DNA of 64,000 nucleotides from Candida dubliniensis CD36 (lineage: Eukaryota > Ascomycota > Pichiomycetes > Serinales > Debaryomycetaceae), in contig NC_012865.1 in the NCBI RefSeq assembly GCF_000026945.1, positions 248,001-312,000 on the forward strand, given 5' to 3'. Every line of letters begins with the position of its first letter. The first letter of the stretch is position 1. A program made the position numbers and the translations under genes. Below, piece after piece: positions 50,468 to 61,870 of this stretch. Under the pieces are notes generated by a model. The model saw only the letters and a list, made by a program, of their open reading frames with translations. It searched no databases and was not told the DNA's origin.

Positions 50468-52212
50468 GTTTGGATAGGATAATGTGGTTTGTTTGTGGGT
50501 TCTATTATAGATATATAGATATATATATATATATATATATGTTGATTGAAATGATGAGGAAAGTTCGATTAAAGAATCAATTAAACTAAGTTGTATGAAT
50601 TAAATGCAAGGTAATAACTAATTTCTTGTACTAGTATGTATATATATATAGAGAGAGAGAGAAAAAAGCTATTGACAAATGGGACGATGTTGAATTTATT
50701 TATATATAAAAATTGATGATGAAGAAGATATTAATGTATGCATTGCATAAAACGTACGTTATGTATGTTGGTGTGTTACAAAATGGGTGGGTCAATGAAT
50801 GATGTTGAACTTTCAATCCCAATGTCTTTGTTACCTTTTTTTTTTTTTTTGGTTTTTTCTTTTTCTTTTTTCCTTTTCCCTTTCTCCTTCTAAAATGGAG
50901 TTTGAATAAAAGATTAGATGAAATGAAATTTCATTTCATCTCATCTTTTTCTTTTCGGAGTTTCAAACATTCTTTGGTTAGACATCACCCAACAATACAT
51001 ACAAAGTTTTTAATGTTGGCTCGTGTAAAAGAAATTCTTGGGTGGCTAAGAAATATTTTTTCTTTCTTGCCGCAAAAAAAAAGTAACTATTAGAATAAAC
51101 ATGTGGTTGAAAAAAAAGAAAGAAAGGAAAGATGATGCGAGAAACATAAAAAAGCAAAATTGGTGATGTCCGAAAATTTAAACAATTGAAATTTTTTTTT
51201 TTTTTTTTTTTAAACCTTACGATTTAGTATTATTGTTATTTTTTTTTTGTGGGGTTAGGGAGATTGCTATTGTTTTGAATACGGACTTTAACAACCACCA
51301 TCACCACCATCACCACCACCACCACTTACTCATACACCCACTCAATATACACATTTGTCGTATAAATGATTCTATTGGGTTTTTTAGTCACCGGGGTAAC
51401 GGGATAAACAGCGGTTCACCTATATGTGCTGGCGGTGATAGCAGTAGTAGCCAATTAAAAAAATACAACCAAGATCTTATTAATCTTGTCTTCCTCAATG
51501 AAGCTATCCTCTTTCTCATACTGTCTAGTAATTAACCACAAATAATAATAATAATAATAATAATTATAATGTCAATTGGGAGATAAAATATTGTTGTTGG
51601 TTTTGTAGATTAAGATCTTTTGATCTAAACTCCTCCTGGGACCATCATAGTAGATTAGGTGTGTTGGCACATAAGGGGGGTTATTTTTCTCTTGAATCAC
51701 CCTCGGAGTTTAGTTCAAACGTCAGACACCTTTTCCTCCTCCACCACCACCACCACCACCTCCAGCACCACTTGAATTATACTTTGTATGCAGACACCAA
51801 ATCTCAAAAAACATATAGAAATGGATGACCCACAAGACATTGAAATTATATAGAATGATTAGCAAAGTATTTAATTACTACTTCTAATGTCCGACTAATA
51901 GAATGTTCTTCGTAGTGTCATTAAAAGAAGATACTTCAATTTGGAATTAGATACGATAATGGGATATTGTAATGTTTTGATAATCTTTGACTGGATTTTT
52001 GAGACTCTTAAATTTTAAATTTTCCATAGTTTTACAACAATGAATAATACACAAATCAAGAATATGTATAATACTATTTTTCATTAAATTCATAAAAGTA
52101 TAAACTAAATAAATTTGTAATTTGTAATTGCATTTAATCTAGTAGGAAAGTAACTCAATTATACCAAAACGACAACCCTCCCCTTAGAATTTAAAACTTA
52201 TTTTTTTTCGTT
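50468..52212. other. 1.7-kb intergenic region between the ATO gene and its decayed copy
   Basis: No gene seen. Contents: an (AT)n tract near 50518-50540, a GA tract near 50651, the long palindrome at 50908-50949, a T run near 51190-51210, CAC triplet repeats near 51297 and 51740 and a TAA repeat near 51541. Frames in this gap are translations of these repeats. Confidence 0.55.
50908..50949. repeat. 42-bp near-perfect palindrome
   Basis: An inverted repeat without spacer, centred between 50928 and 50929. The inner 26 bases (50916-50941) are perfectly self-complementary; one mismatch (50915 and 50942) is followed by seven more paired positions on each side. The central arm is a TGAAA-rich purine stretch, TGAAATGAAA, meeting its complement. 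Confidence 0.92.
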
Positions 52213-53083
52213 TTATATTTTTTTTGTTCCCCCAAAATGTGGGATTGGAATTGGACTAATTGTAAAATATGAATTATATTTATCAGCAATACCAGCAAAC
52301 ATACCATACCAAGCACAAATGGCACTGATAACAACAAATATACCACCAACTTTTGTACAAGTAGTATTTCCAGTCATGTTAGCCGCTGATAAAGTAAATA
52401 ACCCAATATCTAAAGTTACAAATAATACAACAAATAAAACTGTTGCTTTAAATACTAATAAAGTCAACATTACCGAAACCCCCCCCCCCAACCAATCAAC
52501 CAATCAAGAAAAACCCAATAGCATTACTTAACATGGCAGGATCTTCATAAGCAGAAAGCATTCCCCAAATGTTGGTATATTCATTGTTCCAAATACTAAC
52601 CAAAAATGAGGCATAACTACAAAAAACCGTAAAGGCAAAAGTATTACCATTGAAAAATTCCCAAATTCCAGAAAGAAACATAACTAATCCTCCACATAAA
52701 AAAAAATTGCAAATGAAATAGAAACATTTGGTATGGTAATATTTTTTTAGCACCAGTATAATATAATATAATATAATATAATATAATATAATATAATATA
52801 ATCCTAATATTGATGCTGTAACACCGACCAAATGATGCTAATCCAATAGTTGATGCATTACCAAAATTTATATGACTTGATATAAGAATATATATCCAGG
52901 ATTCATTGTCCCTAAAAAAAAAAGCCGTCATTAATTCATGACGATAATATTTTTTATTATTGTAAAATTATGAATTCATTCCCATCACCCCCAGCATAGG
53001 AAATAATTCGAATAGGATGATTATTATTGGTTTCAAGAGATGATTGTTCTTTATCAATTGAAGGATCTGAACTTAATGACATG
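52213..53083 (-). pseudogene. Decayed tandem copy of the ATO transporter gene
   Basis: The minus strand can be followed from an ATG at 53083 (MSLSSDPSIDKEQSSLETNN, then ISYAGGDGNEFIIL) to a final PIPIPHFGG and stop, in step with the intact ATO gene. The frame is broken repeatedly: an extra C before the NNKKYYRHELMTAF equivalent creates TAA codons; further indels follow in the region of the NPGY loop and of FGNAS; nine TATAA units (52757-52801) sit where helix 1 should be; and a duplicated TTGATTGG next to a G run disrupts the GFFLIGWG helix. The last two helices (LLVFKATVLFVVLFVTLDIG) remain clean. Several independent lesions make sequencing error unlikely as the whole cause. Confidence 0.9.
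52757..52801 (+). repeat. (TATAA)9 expansion inside the ATO pseudogene
   Basis: Nine TATAA pentamers, absent from the intact paralogue at the same place, which codes for the first transmembrane helix there. Confidence 0.92.
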
Positions 53084-54204
53084 GATATGGATATGGATAG
53101 GTATAACTTATAACTTATAACTATGAATACGAGGACACTTGACTAAGCAATGGGAATGATTTTTAGAAACACAACAAAAACCAAATATTGAAAAGGGCTA
53201 TAATAATAATTAACAAAGAAATTATTATTATTGTAGTAATTATATTAGGATAAATACATTTTATTTATAGTCCTATTTGTGAAGTAATGATGAGAATATA
53301 TTACTGTACAATAGATAAAACCCCAACCCACACACACACACACACACAAATAATTTACAAATTTACATATACTTGATTAATAGAGCGGGTGAATATATTG
53401 ATTTCCAGAGTCTTTTTTTTTTAGAAACAAAGGGGGACTAAAAATAAAATATCTTTGTAAATTTCAGAAAAATTTTTGGATTTTTTTTCGCAATTTAGAA
53501 AAATTTGCTTTGTTTTTTTTTTTTTTTCTACGACAGAGACTATGCTGCAAAACATTAATGCCGACACATTTAATAATAATTATAAAATAAATAACACAAA
53601 AACGGGTTAAGCAATTCATAGATGATGATGATGATAATAATAATAAGGAATTAGATAATTAAGATAGTAATGGGAAAAATCATTGTGGGGTCAAACAATG
53701 AAATGCTCTTTATATATGATTCAAATATTCCTAGAAGTGCTTGTGGTTTGACGCACAACGCTCTTTCCCCCACACACACACACACACACACACACGTCAT
53801 GTATATCCCTCCCACCACAACTAAATCCCAAATACTAAACTACCAGCAGAATAATGATGATACCACTTGATTTGTTTCTTCAATCGTATATATTTATCAT
53901 TCGAATAATCTGTTAACCTCAAAAAAAAAATGAAACAAAAAAAAAAAAAAAAAAAAACAAAGGAGATTAGAACAACTTGTGAACAAATTCTACGGATAAA
54001 AAAAAAAAGAGAAAAACTAACACCAAAGAGAGGGTCAAAATTGGATAACTCAGTTCAGTTAAAGATCTTAACTTTTCTCTACAATTAATTCTTGAACTCT
54101 TTCTCATTACTCATAATCATTTATTCAAATATATATATATATATATATATATGCAATGTAATATCTCTATACACCTTTTCCCCCCGCCCTCCAATTAAAC
54201 ACAA
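53084..54204. other. Intergenic region, simple repeats only
   Basis: No gene is supported. It holds CA/CACA tracts near 53330 and 53772-53794, A homopolymers around 53935-53960 and an AT tract near 54131-54153. Confidence 0.55.
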
Positions 54205-55242
54205 TTATAATGGACACAATTTAACAACTATTTGCCAATCTTTGTTTTCAATAATTTCATATTGTAATATATTATGAAATTTTTCAACTTTTTCAATTGT
54301 CAATTTTTCATCTTGTAAATTTAATATTGATAAGATTTTTTCATGATAAATTTTAATTTTATCAAATAATTTTATTTGCTCCTCTATATTTTGAATATTA
54401 TTTTCTTTATTAAAGGTTTCATATTGTTGTTCATTTTCATTTTCATTTTCATTTTCATTTTCATTTTGTAATAAATCTTCCACAGTTAAATTATATTGAT
54501 ATAATCCATCAATTATTTTATCAATAATTTCATGAATAGGGACATTTAAATAAATATCTAATTTTTCATTATAACTCATTTTAAGTTTTTGTAAATTATG
54601 AATTGTATATCCACCACCACCACCACCACCACCATCAACAACAATAGTTATATCATCTAATTCATTATTAAATTGTTCAATGGTTTCTATTAATTTCATT
54701 GCTTCATTATACATTATTGTTAATTGATTAATTAATTCAAGATGATTAGTTTTTGGAATGGTGGGATTTAAAATCAATTCATTACTAAATGAATCAAATT
54801 CACGATTGATGAAATGATTGGATATTTGAAGTAAATTATTAGCATAGAATAATTCTGTAGCAAAATATTGCGATAGTATTTTGTGTGGTGAACAAGTATT
54901 GGTATTACCATGAGGTTTTGATACATGTAAATGTGGTTGATGTGGTTGATGTGGTTGATGGTGATGTTGTGGTGGCTGTGTAGGAATAAAATCTTGTTGT
55001 TCTAGTAATAATAAATCAAGATCGGATACTATACTTTCATTCTCATCGTATTCTTCAAACCCAAATTGTTCTAAAGTGAAAGGTGTAGATCTCGGAGTTG
55101 GTGTAAGACTGTTGTAATGGAGATCAGGTGTAATAGTAGTAGTAGTAGTAGTGGTGGTGGTGGTAGTAGTAGTTCCCTTTATAGTGGTTGGTCGAGGTGA
55201 TATTGGTTTTGTGGAAGTTATTGTAAAAGTAGATGCAGGCAT
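54205..55242 (-). CDS. Uncharacterised 345-residue protein
   Basis: I do not recognise this gene. The N-terminal ~120 residues are low in complexity (a Thr run at about 24-36, then HHHQPHQPHQPH repeats) with an acidic patch (FGFEEYDENESIVSDLDLLL). The remainder (about 120-345) is predicted helical, with KILSQYFATELFYANNLLQI giving the impression of the first helix of a Dbl-homology type bundle, though no other DH motif is evident. A poly-Gly run (about 205-213) and an NENENE repeat (about 265-277) interrupt it. No signal peptide, membrane helix or catalytic motif is seen. It is isolated, with gaps of more than 1 kb on both sides. Codon use and the ordered C-terminal half favour a real gene. 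Confidence 0.7.
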   Translation of the reverse strand: MPASTFTITSTKPISPRPTTIKGTTTTTTTTTTTTTITPDLHYNSLTPTPRSTPFTLEQFGFEEYDENESIVSDLDLLLLEQQDFIPTQPPQHHHQPHQPHQPHLHVSKPHGNTNTCSPHKILSQYFATELFYANNLLQISNHFINREFDSFSNELILNPTIPKTNHLELINQLTIMYNEAMKLIETIEQFNNELDDITIVVDGGGGGGGGYTIHNLQKLKMSYNEKLDIYLNVPIHEIIDKIIDGLYQYNLTVEDLLQNENENENENENEQQYETFNKENNIQNIEEQIKLFDKIKIYHEKILSILNLQDEKLTIEKVEKFHNILQYEIIENKDWQIVVKLCPL

Positions 55243-56505
55243 TATAAGAAAATATACACTAGATTAATTAATTAACAATTAATATTGAAATCATAAAGTT
55301 TGTGAATGAACTATTGAATGATAAAATATAAGGAATAAAAAGAAAAGAAAAAAAAAAGACTTAAATAAACCAAGAAGTAAATATATAGATATATATATAT
55401 ATAAACAATTATAAAAACCAACAAAAGAAAGAAAGAAAGAAAAAATTTTCTAGAAGAATAATTCTTCTGTATTGCTTTTATAATACAACAATAATTTTTT
55501 TTTTCTTTTATATATATTTAATGTAGTAAGTAGTAGTAAGTAAGTAGTAAGTAATTAGTAGTAATTAGTTTAAAGAGAAAATTATGAAATTTTTTATTCT
55601 GGAGTTTTTTGTGTTTCATTACACGCCTTGTACTATAAACCTCTCACTTATCATTGTTCATCCTCCCTCCCCACCTTCACCTCCACTCTCTCTCTGTCTG
55701 TGTCTCTCCGCGGTAACTTCGTCTATCACTGCATTCTTAATTTACACAAATAGAATTTGATTTGAGAAATGCGGCAAAGTAGCAATAGAATAGGATAATG
55801 TGTGAGTGTCTGTGTGTATGTGTGTATGTAATCAGACTATTAGCAATAATAAGTCCAGCTACCACCACCACCACCACAACAACAACAACAATAAAATCTT
55901 GGCAATACTTTGACTGGAGGAGGTTTCAAGGTATTGGCGGGGAACTTTGTTGATATATACTACGAACATTAATATATTTATTCTCTAAATAGAAAGAATT
56001 AAGAGGATAAGGCAAACGTTTGAACATTATTACTTGTTTTGTATTTATCATCATCTATTCTTTTTTTTTTTTCTACTTTTGACCCATGGGGGGGTGGAGG
56101 AGGAGGAGTATAAGAGGAGAAGAGGAGGAACTTGCCCAGACAAAAGATGTGCAGGAAGAGGAAAGACGCGGGGTGTGAAGGAAAACTAAGGCGATGGGGC
56201 ACGAAAAAAAAAAAAAAAAAAAAAGGAGGGGAAGGCCACCCACAACGAATAAAAAAAAAAAAAAAAGAAAAGAGAAAAAGATAAAAGATTAGCTTCGTAA
56301 TCTAACAATGATTGATCAATAAAATTACCACCAATTTAACCTATTAAGCATGTCTATTCTTGACAATTATGTTTAATATGTTAAATCTAAAGGTTATCTT
56401 TATATTGTATTGTGATAAAAAGGGGGATTTTGTATTTGATGCATATATGACCCACACTTAAAAAGAGTCATAATTCCGAACTTGGATCAAAAGTTGTTAG
56501 TTGAA

Positions 56506-56538
<33 letters not shown>

Positions 56539-57531
56539 CTAGCAATTGAGCTACCAAATTGTCAATAGCTTGCTGTTTTCTGTTGCCCATCTTCCCTTGT
56601 ATTTCCGTTATTGAAATTGATGCCGTTTCCTTTTATTCACATATCCTATTCACACAGTTTTATAAAATACACTGGCTCTTATTAGTATATTAAGTAGGTT
56701 TGGTTCAACAACAATAGGAAAATGTGGCGAAAGAAACAAGACGAACCAACAGTCCATAAAGTTAAATTCTCTTTACTACAGGAATTGGTCTAGGTGTCAC
56801 TTTTGGGTATTTGCAATACTTTAAAGATTCATAACCAGTACCGGTCTGGTTTAATTGTAATATTTCTCAATTGAAGTTTTTCATACTTTCCATTACTATG
56901 GCCATTATACTTTAAATGAAAATCAAAACTCCAATAGAGAAAACTCTTCATTTGAAATTTTCAAATATTTTCATGCTAAAGATAGTATAGACAAATCAGT
57001 AGTTGCTTCTTTTTTTTTGTGAAAAGCCGGCCTGCCGTGTGGTACAATTTTTATGCCACAATAATAAAAATAAAGGACAAAAAGTAAACCGTTGCTAGTG
57101 TGGTAATACTAGCCACAAAAAAAAAAACAAAAAAAAAAAAATTAAAACAACACAAGAAAGCAATACAAAATCAACTTATTCAACCGTCGAAATAACAATT
57201 TCTATACCCAGTTATAAAAATGGATCTTCTTTATCTCAAATAGCAACTAGCGATTAGCAAGTTGAAAATAAAAATAATCTTTAGTTATCGCTTCTATTTG
57301 TTTAACTTGCTAGGCTGTGTAGCAATAAAGCAAGTTTATTCTGATAAATACATCAACCAACCCACATGTAACTTGCATGAGTCCAATTACAGAGTATACT
57401 TAACTTGCTATAAGAGATGGACTCATGACGTAAACTACACCTTAGCCTCATTACAAAATACACCTTATTATATTACGTTAAATTTCAGGAACTTTTCTCT
57501 AGCTGATAAATGATGTCAAATTTTATGTAAT
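55243..57531. other. 2.3-kb intergenic region
   Basis: No standard gene is seen. It contains a GTA-rich repeat near 55530, a G7 run near 56090, a CAA repeat (56508-56539), A homopolymers and a possible frameshifted micro-ORF (56722-56834). Around 57050-57110 and 57370-57430 there are short inverted repeats (ATGAGTCC and its complement GGACTCAT). An 83-codon frame at 57262-57513 has no ATG and is not annotated. Confidence 0.5.
56722..56834 (+). other. Possible frameshifted micro-ORF with one membrane helix
   Basis: From the ATG at 56722 the frame reads MWRKKQDEPTVHKVKFS and then drifts to a stop (56791-56793). A -1 shift near 56772 gives TTGIGLGVTFGYLQYFKDS with a stop at 56832-56834. Combined, the two parts would be a ~37-residue protein with a basic N-terminus and one Gly-rich helix, as in small mitochondrial or ER membrane subunits. 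It could be a decayed or mis-sequenced small gene, or chance. Confidence 0.25.
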
Positions 57532-58701
57532 CTATAATTCATCCTTTTCTGCATTTCTTTTTGTATTTGAATTTTTCCCCTTTGCAGCAGCAGCACCACC
57601 ACCACCAGGTATAATCACTTTATATTCAATAAACAAGTCTCCAAATCTTTCTTCTTCATCATGATCAGTTACTATTGGCATACCTTTACCAGAAACAACT
57701 TCAACTTCTCCATCGGAAACAGGAACACCTTGGTCTCTTGATAAAGTTAGTTCTGGTTCTTCATTATCCAAAAATGCAATTTTTCTTTCCCATCCTCCAT
57801 ATAATGATTCATTCAAAGTTAAGGCTTCTGTACGATACAAATTACTACCAATTCTTCTATAACCCCAACTTTTATCCAATTCTTCCTTCAATAATATAAT
57901 TAAATCACCAGGTATCCAATTTGGGTTTTTATCTCCTTCTCCTTCCAACACATGTGGTGAATCTCTAGGTTGACCTGGTTTAATATAAATTTCATAATGT
58001 CTAGGACCACGTGATATACCTTGGCCATGACAATGATTACATGGATCATTAACAACTTTCCCAATTCCTCCACATTGATCACATGCCATACGCATCTGTT
58101 GAACCATACCTGGGGCCAATTGATGAGTCACAGTAATATGACCTGTCCCTTGACATCTATCACATATTTTACGTTGTTTATCTTTAGATCCAGTTCCATC
58201 ACAATATTCACAATCATTCATCATTTCAACATCAAATTCCACTATTTTCCCATTATAAAAGTCGGTAAGAGGGATATTCAATCCTAATTGGGCTGAATCA
58301 CCTTTACGTTTCCCAGGTTGTTGACGTTGTTGTTGTTGATGATGACCATGACCATGACCATGACCTCCGAAAAATTGTCCAAACATATCTCCAAAATCAA
58401 AATGTGCTCCTCCACCTTGTGGTTGTCCATTAGGATCACCAAATTGATCATAATTACGTCTTTTCTCTGGATCACTCAACACTTCATAAGCTTCACCAAT
58501 TTCTAAAAATTTATCATGAGCTTCAGTATCATTAGGGTTTTTATCAGGATGATATTTCAAAGTTAATTGACGGAATGCAGATTTGATTTCTTTAGCACTA
58601 GCAGATTTTTCCACTCCTAAAACTTGATAGAAATCTTTTTTAGCAATAGAAAATGATGTTAAACAAAAAAATAGTATACCTATTATAAATGATGTCTTCA
58701 T
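57532..58701 (-). CDS. SCJ1: Scj1, ER-lumenal Hsp40 (type I DnaJ) co-chaperone of Kar2
   Basis: A 389-residue type I J-protein. A signal peptide covers about 1-20 (cleavage near IAKKD). The J domain (22-88) has HPD at 51-53. A Gly/Phe/His-rich linker (89-125) is followed by four zinc-binding repeats with Cys pairs at 164/167, 180/183, 207/210 and 221/224, then the substrate-binding C-terminal domains. The protein ends in KDEL, an ER-retrieval signal, as S. cerevisiae Scj1 does. Scj1 stimulates the Kar2 ATPase in protein folding and degradation in the ER. The length is near S. cerevisiae Scj1 (377). Confidence 0.96.
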   Translation of the reverse strand: MKTSFIIGILFFCLTSFSIAKKDFYQVLGVEKSASAKEIKSAFRQLTLKYHPDKNPNDTEAHDKFLEIGEAYEVLSDPEKRRNYDQFGDPNGQPQGGGAHFDFGDMFGQFFGGHGHGHGHHQQQQRQQPGKRKGDSAQLGLNIPLTDFYNGKIVEFDVEMMNDCEYCDGTGSKDKQRKICDRCQGTGHITVTHQLAPGMVQQMRMACDQCGGIGKVVNDPCNHCHGQGISRGPRHYEIYIKPGQPRDSPHVLEGEGDKNPNWIPGDLIILLKEELDKSWGYRRIGSNLYRTEALTLNESLYGGWERKIAFLDNEEPELTLSRDQGVPVSDGEVEVVSGKGMPIVTDHDEEERFGDLFIEYKVIIPGGGGAAAAKGKNSNTKRNAEKDEL

Positions 58702-59551
58702 TTTTTGTAGTCTGAAAAAAAAAAATACTTAATGATATATACTTTTGGACTAATGGAAATAAGTAATCTAGTTTGAAATAAATAAATAAATGAATGTTTA
58801 TTTTAAGATCTTTTTTGACAAAATCAAAAATAATGGTTGAAAAATTAAATGAAAGAAGAACGAAACCAAACCAAACCAAAAAAAAAAAAAAAAAGATCCA
58901 CGTCAACCAAAAACAAAAAAAAAAAAACAAAAAAAAAAAAAGTTTGTCAATTATTTTTTGATGCGTTTTGCACGACTGCTTGGATAGTGAATAATAACTA
59001 AGTTGACTTTAACCAATTGCTGCAAAATGTGTTTTGGAAAGTGAAATTAAAGACAAAAACGTATATACCAATATATTGAAAGATGGTCAGTCAAATTAAG
59101 AGAAAAAAAAAAATAGATCTTTGAATTGAGACTTTCCAATTCAACTCTTTGGCAACTATGGAAATGAAATACCTTTATGGTTTTGACTTGATAATAATGC
59201 AAATAACCTATGTTTGCAACAATGCTACACTACAAATTCACCTCTCTTTTCAATCAAATATGTATCCAATTCAACAACCGGCAAAAAAAAAAAAAAAAGG
59301 TTTTACTTCTACTATCAATATTGTACGGTTTTAGGTTTTGATATCAGATGCTATTTCGGAACATCCGCAGATTCGAATATATAACACGACCTTTCGGATC
59401 TGGTTCCGAATTTTGTTACATTTGTTTGCTTCGTGGAAGAAAAAAAAAATACATCAAACCAATGACGAGATAAGAAAATCTGGAGAGGGAGGGAGGGAGG
59501 GAGTAATAATAATAATAATAACAACGACTCATATTCAAGTATAAACACATA
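58702..59551. promoter_or_regulatory. Divergent intergenic region between SCJ1 and the SKL-tagged protease gene
   Basis: No gene is supported. A homopolymers crowd 58870-58940. A GGGA repeat at 59487-59501 has four GGG tracts with one-base loops, 51 bases before the protease ATG, followed by an ATA-type triplet run. Confidence 0.55.
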
Positions 59552-61153
59552 ATGAGATTTCAATATAACCCTGTAATTATACGATATCAAGACAAGAAGG
59601 AAATATATGCCAGTTCAGGTATCCATTTGATTATCAAGCCAAATAAACCATCACCAGAAAATGTCAACGATAATAATTCAATTATTGATGAATTCTTCTT
59701 GACTATAAATCATATCCCTGATTTGTCACGGTTTCAAATATTAATTAGTGAAAATTATTTACCAACAACTGATAAAACAGTTGATCAAGTAGTATGGTAT
59801 AAAGGCAAGTTAGATAAAGTATATGATTTACCATTTGATAAATTTACTGGATTTAATGTTTTCCCATTTGATTCTTTTAACCATACGTTACAACAAAAAA
59901 TTAATTTGATAAAAATACAATGTACAAATATTAATAATTTATCAATTCCAATGAATCAATTTGATATTTCTGAGAATATAAATGTTGGTGATAAAATCAA
60001 TATTATATGTCAACCATTTATTCTTACCAATTCATTAATATTTCAAAAATTTAAATGTCAAAGTGATATTATTGGTAAATTATTTATTAAAGATTCCATT
60101 GATGATAATTTCCATTATTTGTTGAGTGATTTAAAATATCTTGATGATATTCATGGAGGAATTGTAATATCCAAATCTAATGAAAAAATAATTGGATTAG
60201 TTTTCGGTAATTTAAGAAAACTTAATGGTGATGGTGATTTAACGGTTATTATTCCCATTGAAAAAGTTATGGAATTAATTGGGTTACCAAATCCTACCAC
60301 CTCCTTCAAATCATCGTCACTTTCCTCCCAAATTTATTCTTCAGTGATTCAACCAAAAATCAATCCAAGTAGAGACACTAATATTACTGATTATGTGATG
60401 CCATTGTTGATAACAGATTCTAGAGGAAATAATACATGGGGGTCTTCAGTTTTGTTTCAAAATAATGTTTTAATCACTAATCAACATGTCATTCAACCAT
60501 ATATGGATGATATCAACAATGGACAATGTGTTGTGAAACCACAAACAACTTCTTTGTTTACTCTTGGTAAGAAAGATAAAATAATTGTTCCTATATTGGG
60601 GATTGATCTTGTCTTTATATTTCTTAATAAATCAATTGATAGTAAATCTGGTTCAGTGAAAAATTGTCATCAATATAATCAAGGTGATTCAGTTTATTCT
60701 TCAAGTTTTGGATTAATTTATACTGGAGTATCAGGAAATATTCAGAACCCAATTAAATCATATGGAATAATTAATCAAATTATAAAATTATCGATACAAC
60801 AAGATTTGAAACAAGTTATGAATTGTATGTTGATTAGTTCTAGTAATTGTTGGAATGGTAGTAGTGGTGGTGGATTATTTAAATTAAAAACTAATGAATT
60901 TATTGGATTAATTTGTTCTAATGCTAATATTAAACTGCCATTACCATTCAATAAAAATGATACAATTAAACTTGATAAATTTGAAAAAGTTCCATCATTT
61001 TCATTTATTCTACCAATACAAATTATTGAATATTGTTATTATATGATATTGTGTAATCAAGATACAACACAAATAAATTTAGAAGGATTAATTAATCTTT
61101 GGAATTTAAATCCACAACATCAAGATTTACTTTTAGAGTCATCAAAATTATAA
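59552..61153 (+). CDS. Trypsin-like peroxisomal serine protease (Tysnd1/Deg15-like) with C-terminal SKL
   Basis: A 533-residue protein with a trypsin-fold second half. Catalytic residues are visible: H312 in LITNQHVIQP, D352 in ILGIDLVFIFL and S438 in NGSSGGGLF. The N-terminal half has a degenerate copy of the fold (DDIHGGIVIS, then KIIGLVFGNLRK near 198-223). The last three residues are SKL, the canonical type 1 peroxisomal targeting signal. A degenerate first protease half, an active second half and SKL is the architecture of Tysnd1 and plant Deg15, which process peroxisomal matrix enzymes. The family call is by pattern. No signal peptide or membrane helix is seen. It is divergent from SCJ1. 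Confidence 0.8.
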   Translation: MRFQYNPVIIRYQDKKEIYASSGIHLIIKPNKPSPENVNDNNSIIDEFFLTINHIPDLSRFQILISENYLPTTDKTVDQVVWYKGKLDKVYDLPFDKFTGFNVFPFDSFNHTLQQKINLIKIQCTNINNLSIPMNQFDISENINVGDKINIICQPFILTNSLIFQKFKCQSDIIGKLFIKDSIDDNFHYLLSDLKYLDDIHGGIVISKSNEKIIGLVFGNLRKLNGDGDLTVIIPIEKVMELIGLPNPTTSFKSSSLSSQIYSSVIQPKINPSRDTNITDYVMPLLITDSRGNNTWGSSVLFQNNVLITNQHVIQPYMDDINNGQCVVKPQTTSLFTLGKKDKIIVPILGIDLVFIFLNKSIDSKSGSVKNCHQYNQGDSVYSSSFGLIYTGVSGNIQNPIKSYGIINQIIKLSIQQDLKQVMNCMLISSSNCWNGSSGGGLFKLKTNEFIGLICSNANIKLPLPFNKNDTIKLDKFEKVPSFSFILPIQIIEYCYYMILCNQDTTQINLEGLINLWNLNPQHQDLLLESSKL

Positions 61154-61870
61154 AATCAAAGCATAGAATATTAGACAATCTTTTTTTATTTTTTTTTTCA
61201 GATTCTTGCATAGACATACATGATTATACGTTAATGTTTTTTGGGTCCTTTTTGTTTTTTTTTTTTTTGGGGGAAGGGGGGGGGTGGTGAGTTTTTCTAT
61301 TCTTCAAAAAGTAATTATAGTTGAATAGTTTGAGTTTCTTTTCATCCATAATTATACTAGTGTCGGATGGTTTTCAAAGTAGTAAACGTCGATCAGTAAT
61401 CTTGAAATTATCTTATCATTTATTTCCTTAACTATAAGTTACTTTTTTTTTTTTTGGTGAATCAAAACTTCACAACCTTACTTTGTTATCTTTGGGGTCA
61501 ACCCTTTAAAAAAAAGAAACAATATAGAAGACCAAGAAGAAGAAGAAGAAGAAGAAGAATAGTATGATAATAACATTGAATAGCGTGATACATTTCATAA
61601 TTCTTTTTTTCACTAAAAAAGAAAACTATCAAAATATTGATTCATCTGGTAATTATAAACTACAAAAACAGTACCAAAATATAATTCCACTTGCCATACT
61701 TTCTTTTATTACTTCTTATTTTTTGTATATATCTCGAATGGTGGTAGTTGATTTCCAAGTGTATATAAACCCTCCAATGGAAATACCACATTTACTACTT
61801 AATAATATAGAAATTTCTTCTATTATTTTGTTTCAATTAAAAAAAAAAAACATACCAATACTTATTTATC
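61154..61870. other. Intergenic region before the Rho-GDI-like gene
   Basis: No separate gene is supported. It holds T and G homopolymers (G9 around 61278-61286), a GAA repeat at about 61540-61560 and a 114-codon overlapping frame (61564-61908) with random composition. An upstream exon for the Rho-GDI-like gene was looked for, but no TACTAAC branch point or good donor was found. Confidence 0.45.

Noticed and set aside
57262..57513. 83-codon frame upstream of the SCJ1 3' end.
   Set aside because: It has no ATG, and its sequence includes short direct and inverted repeats, so a gene is not supported.
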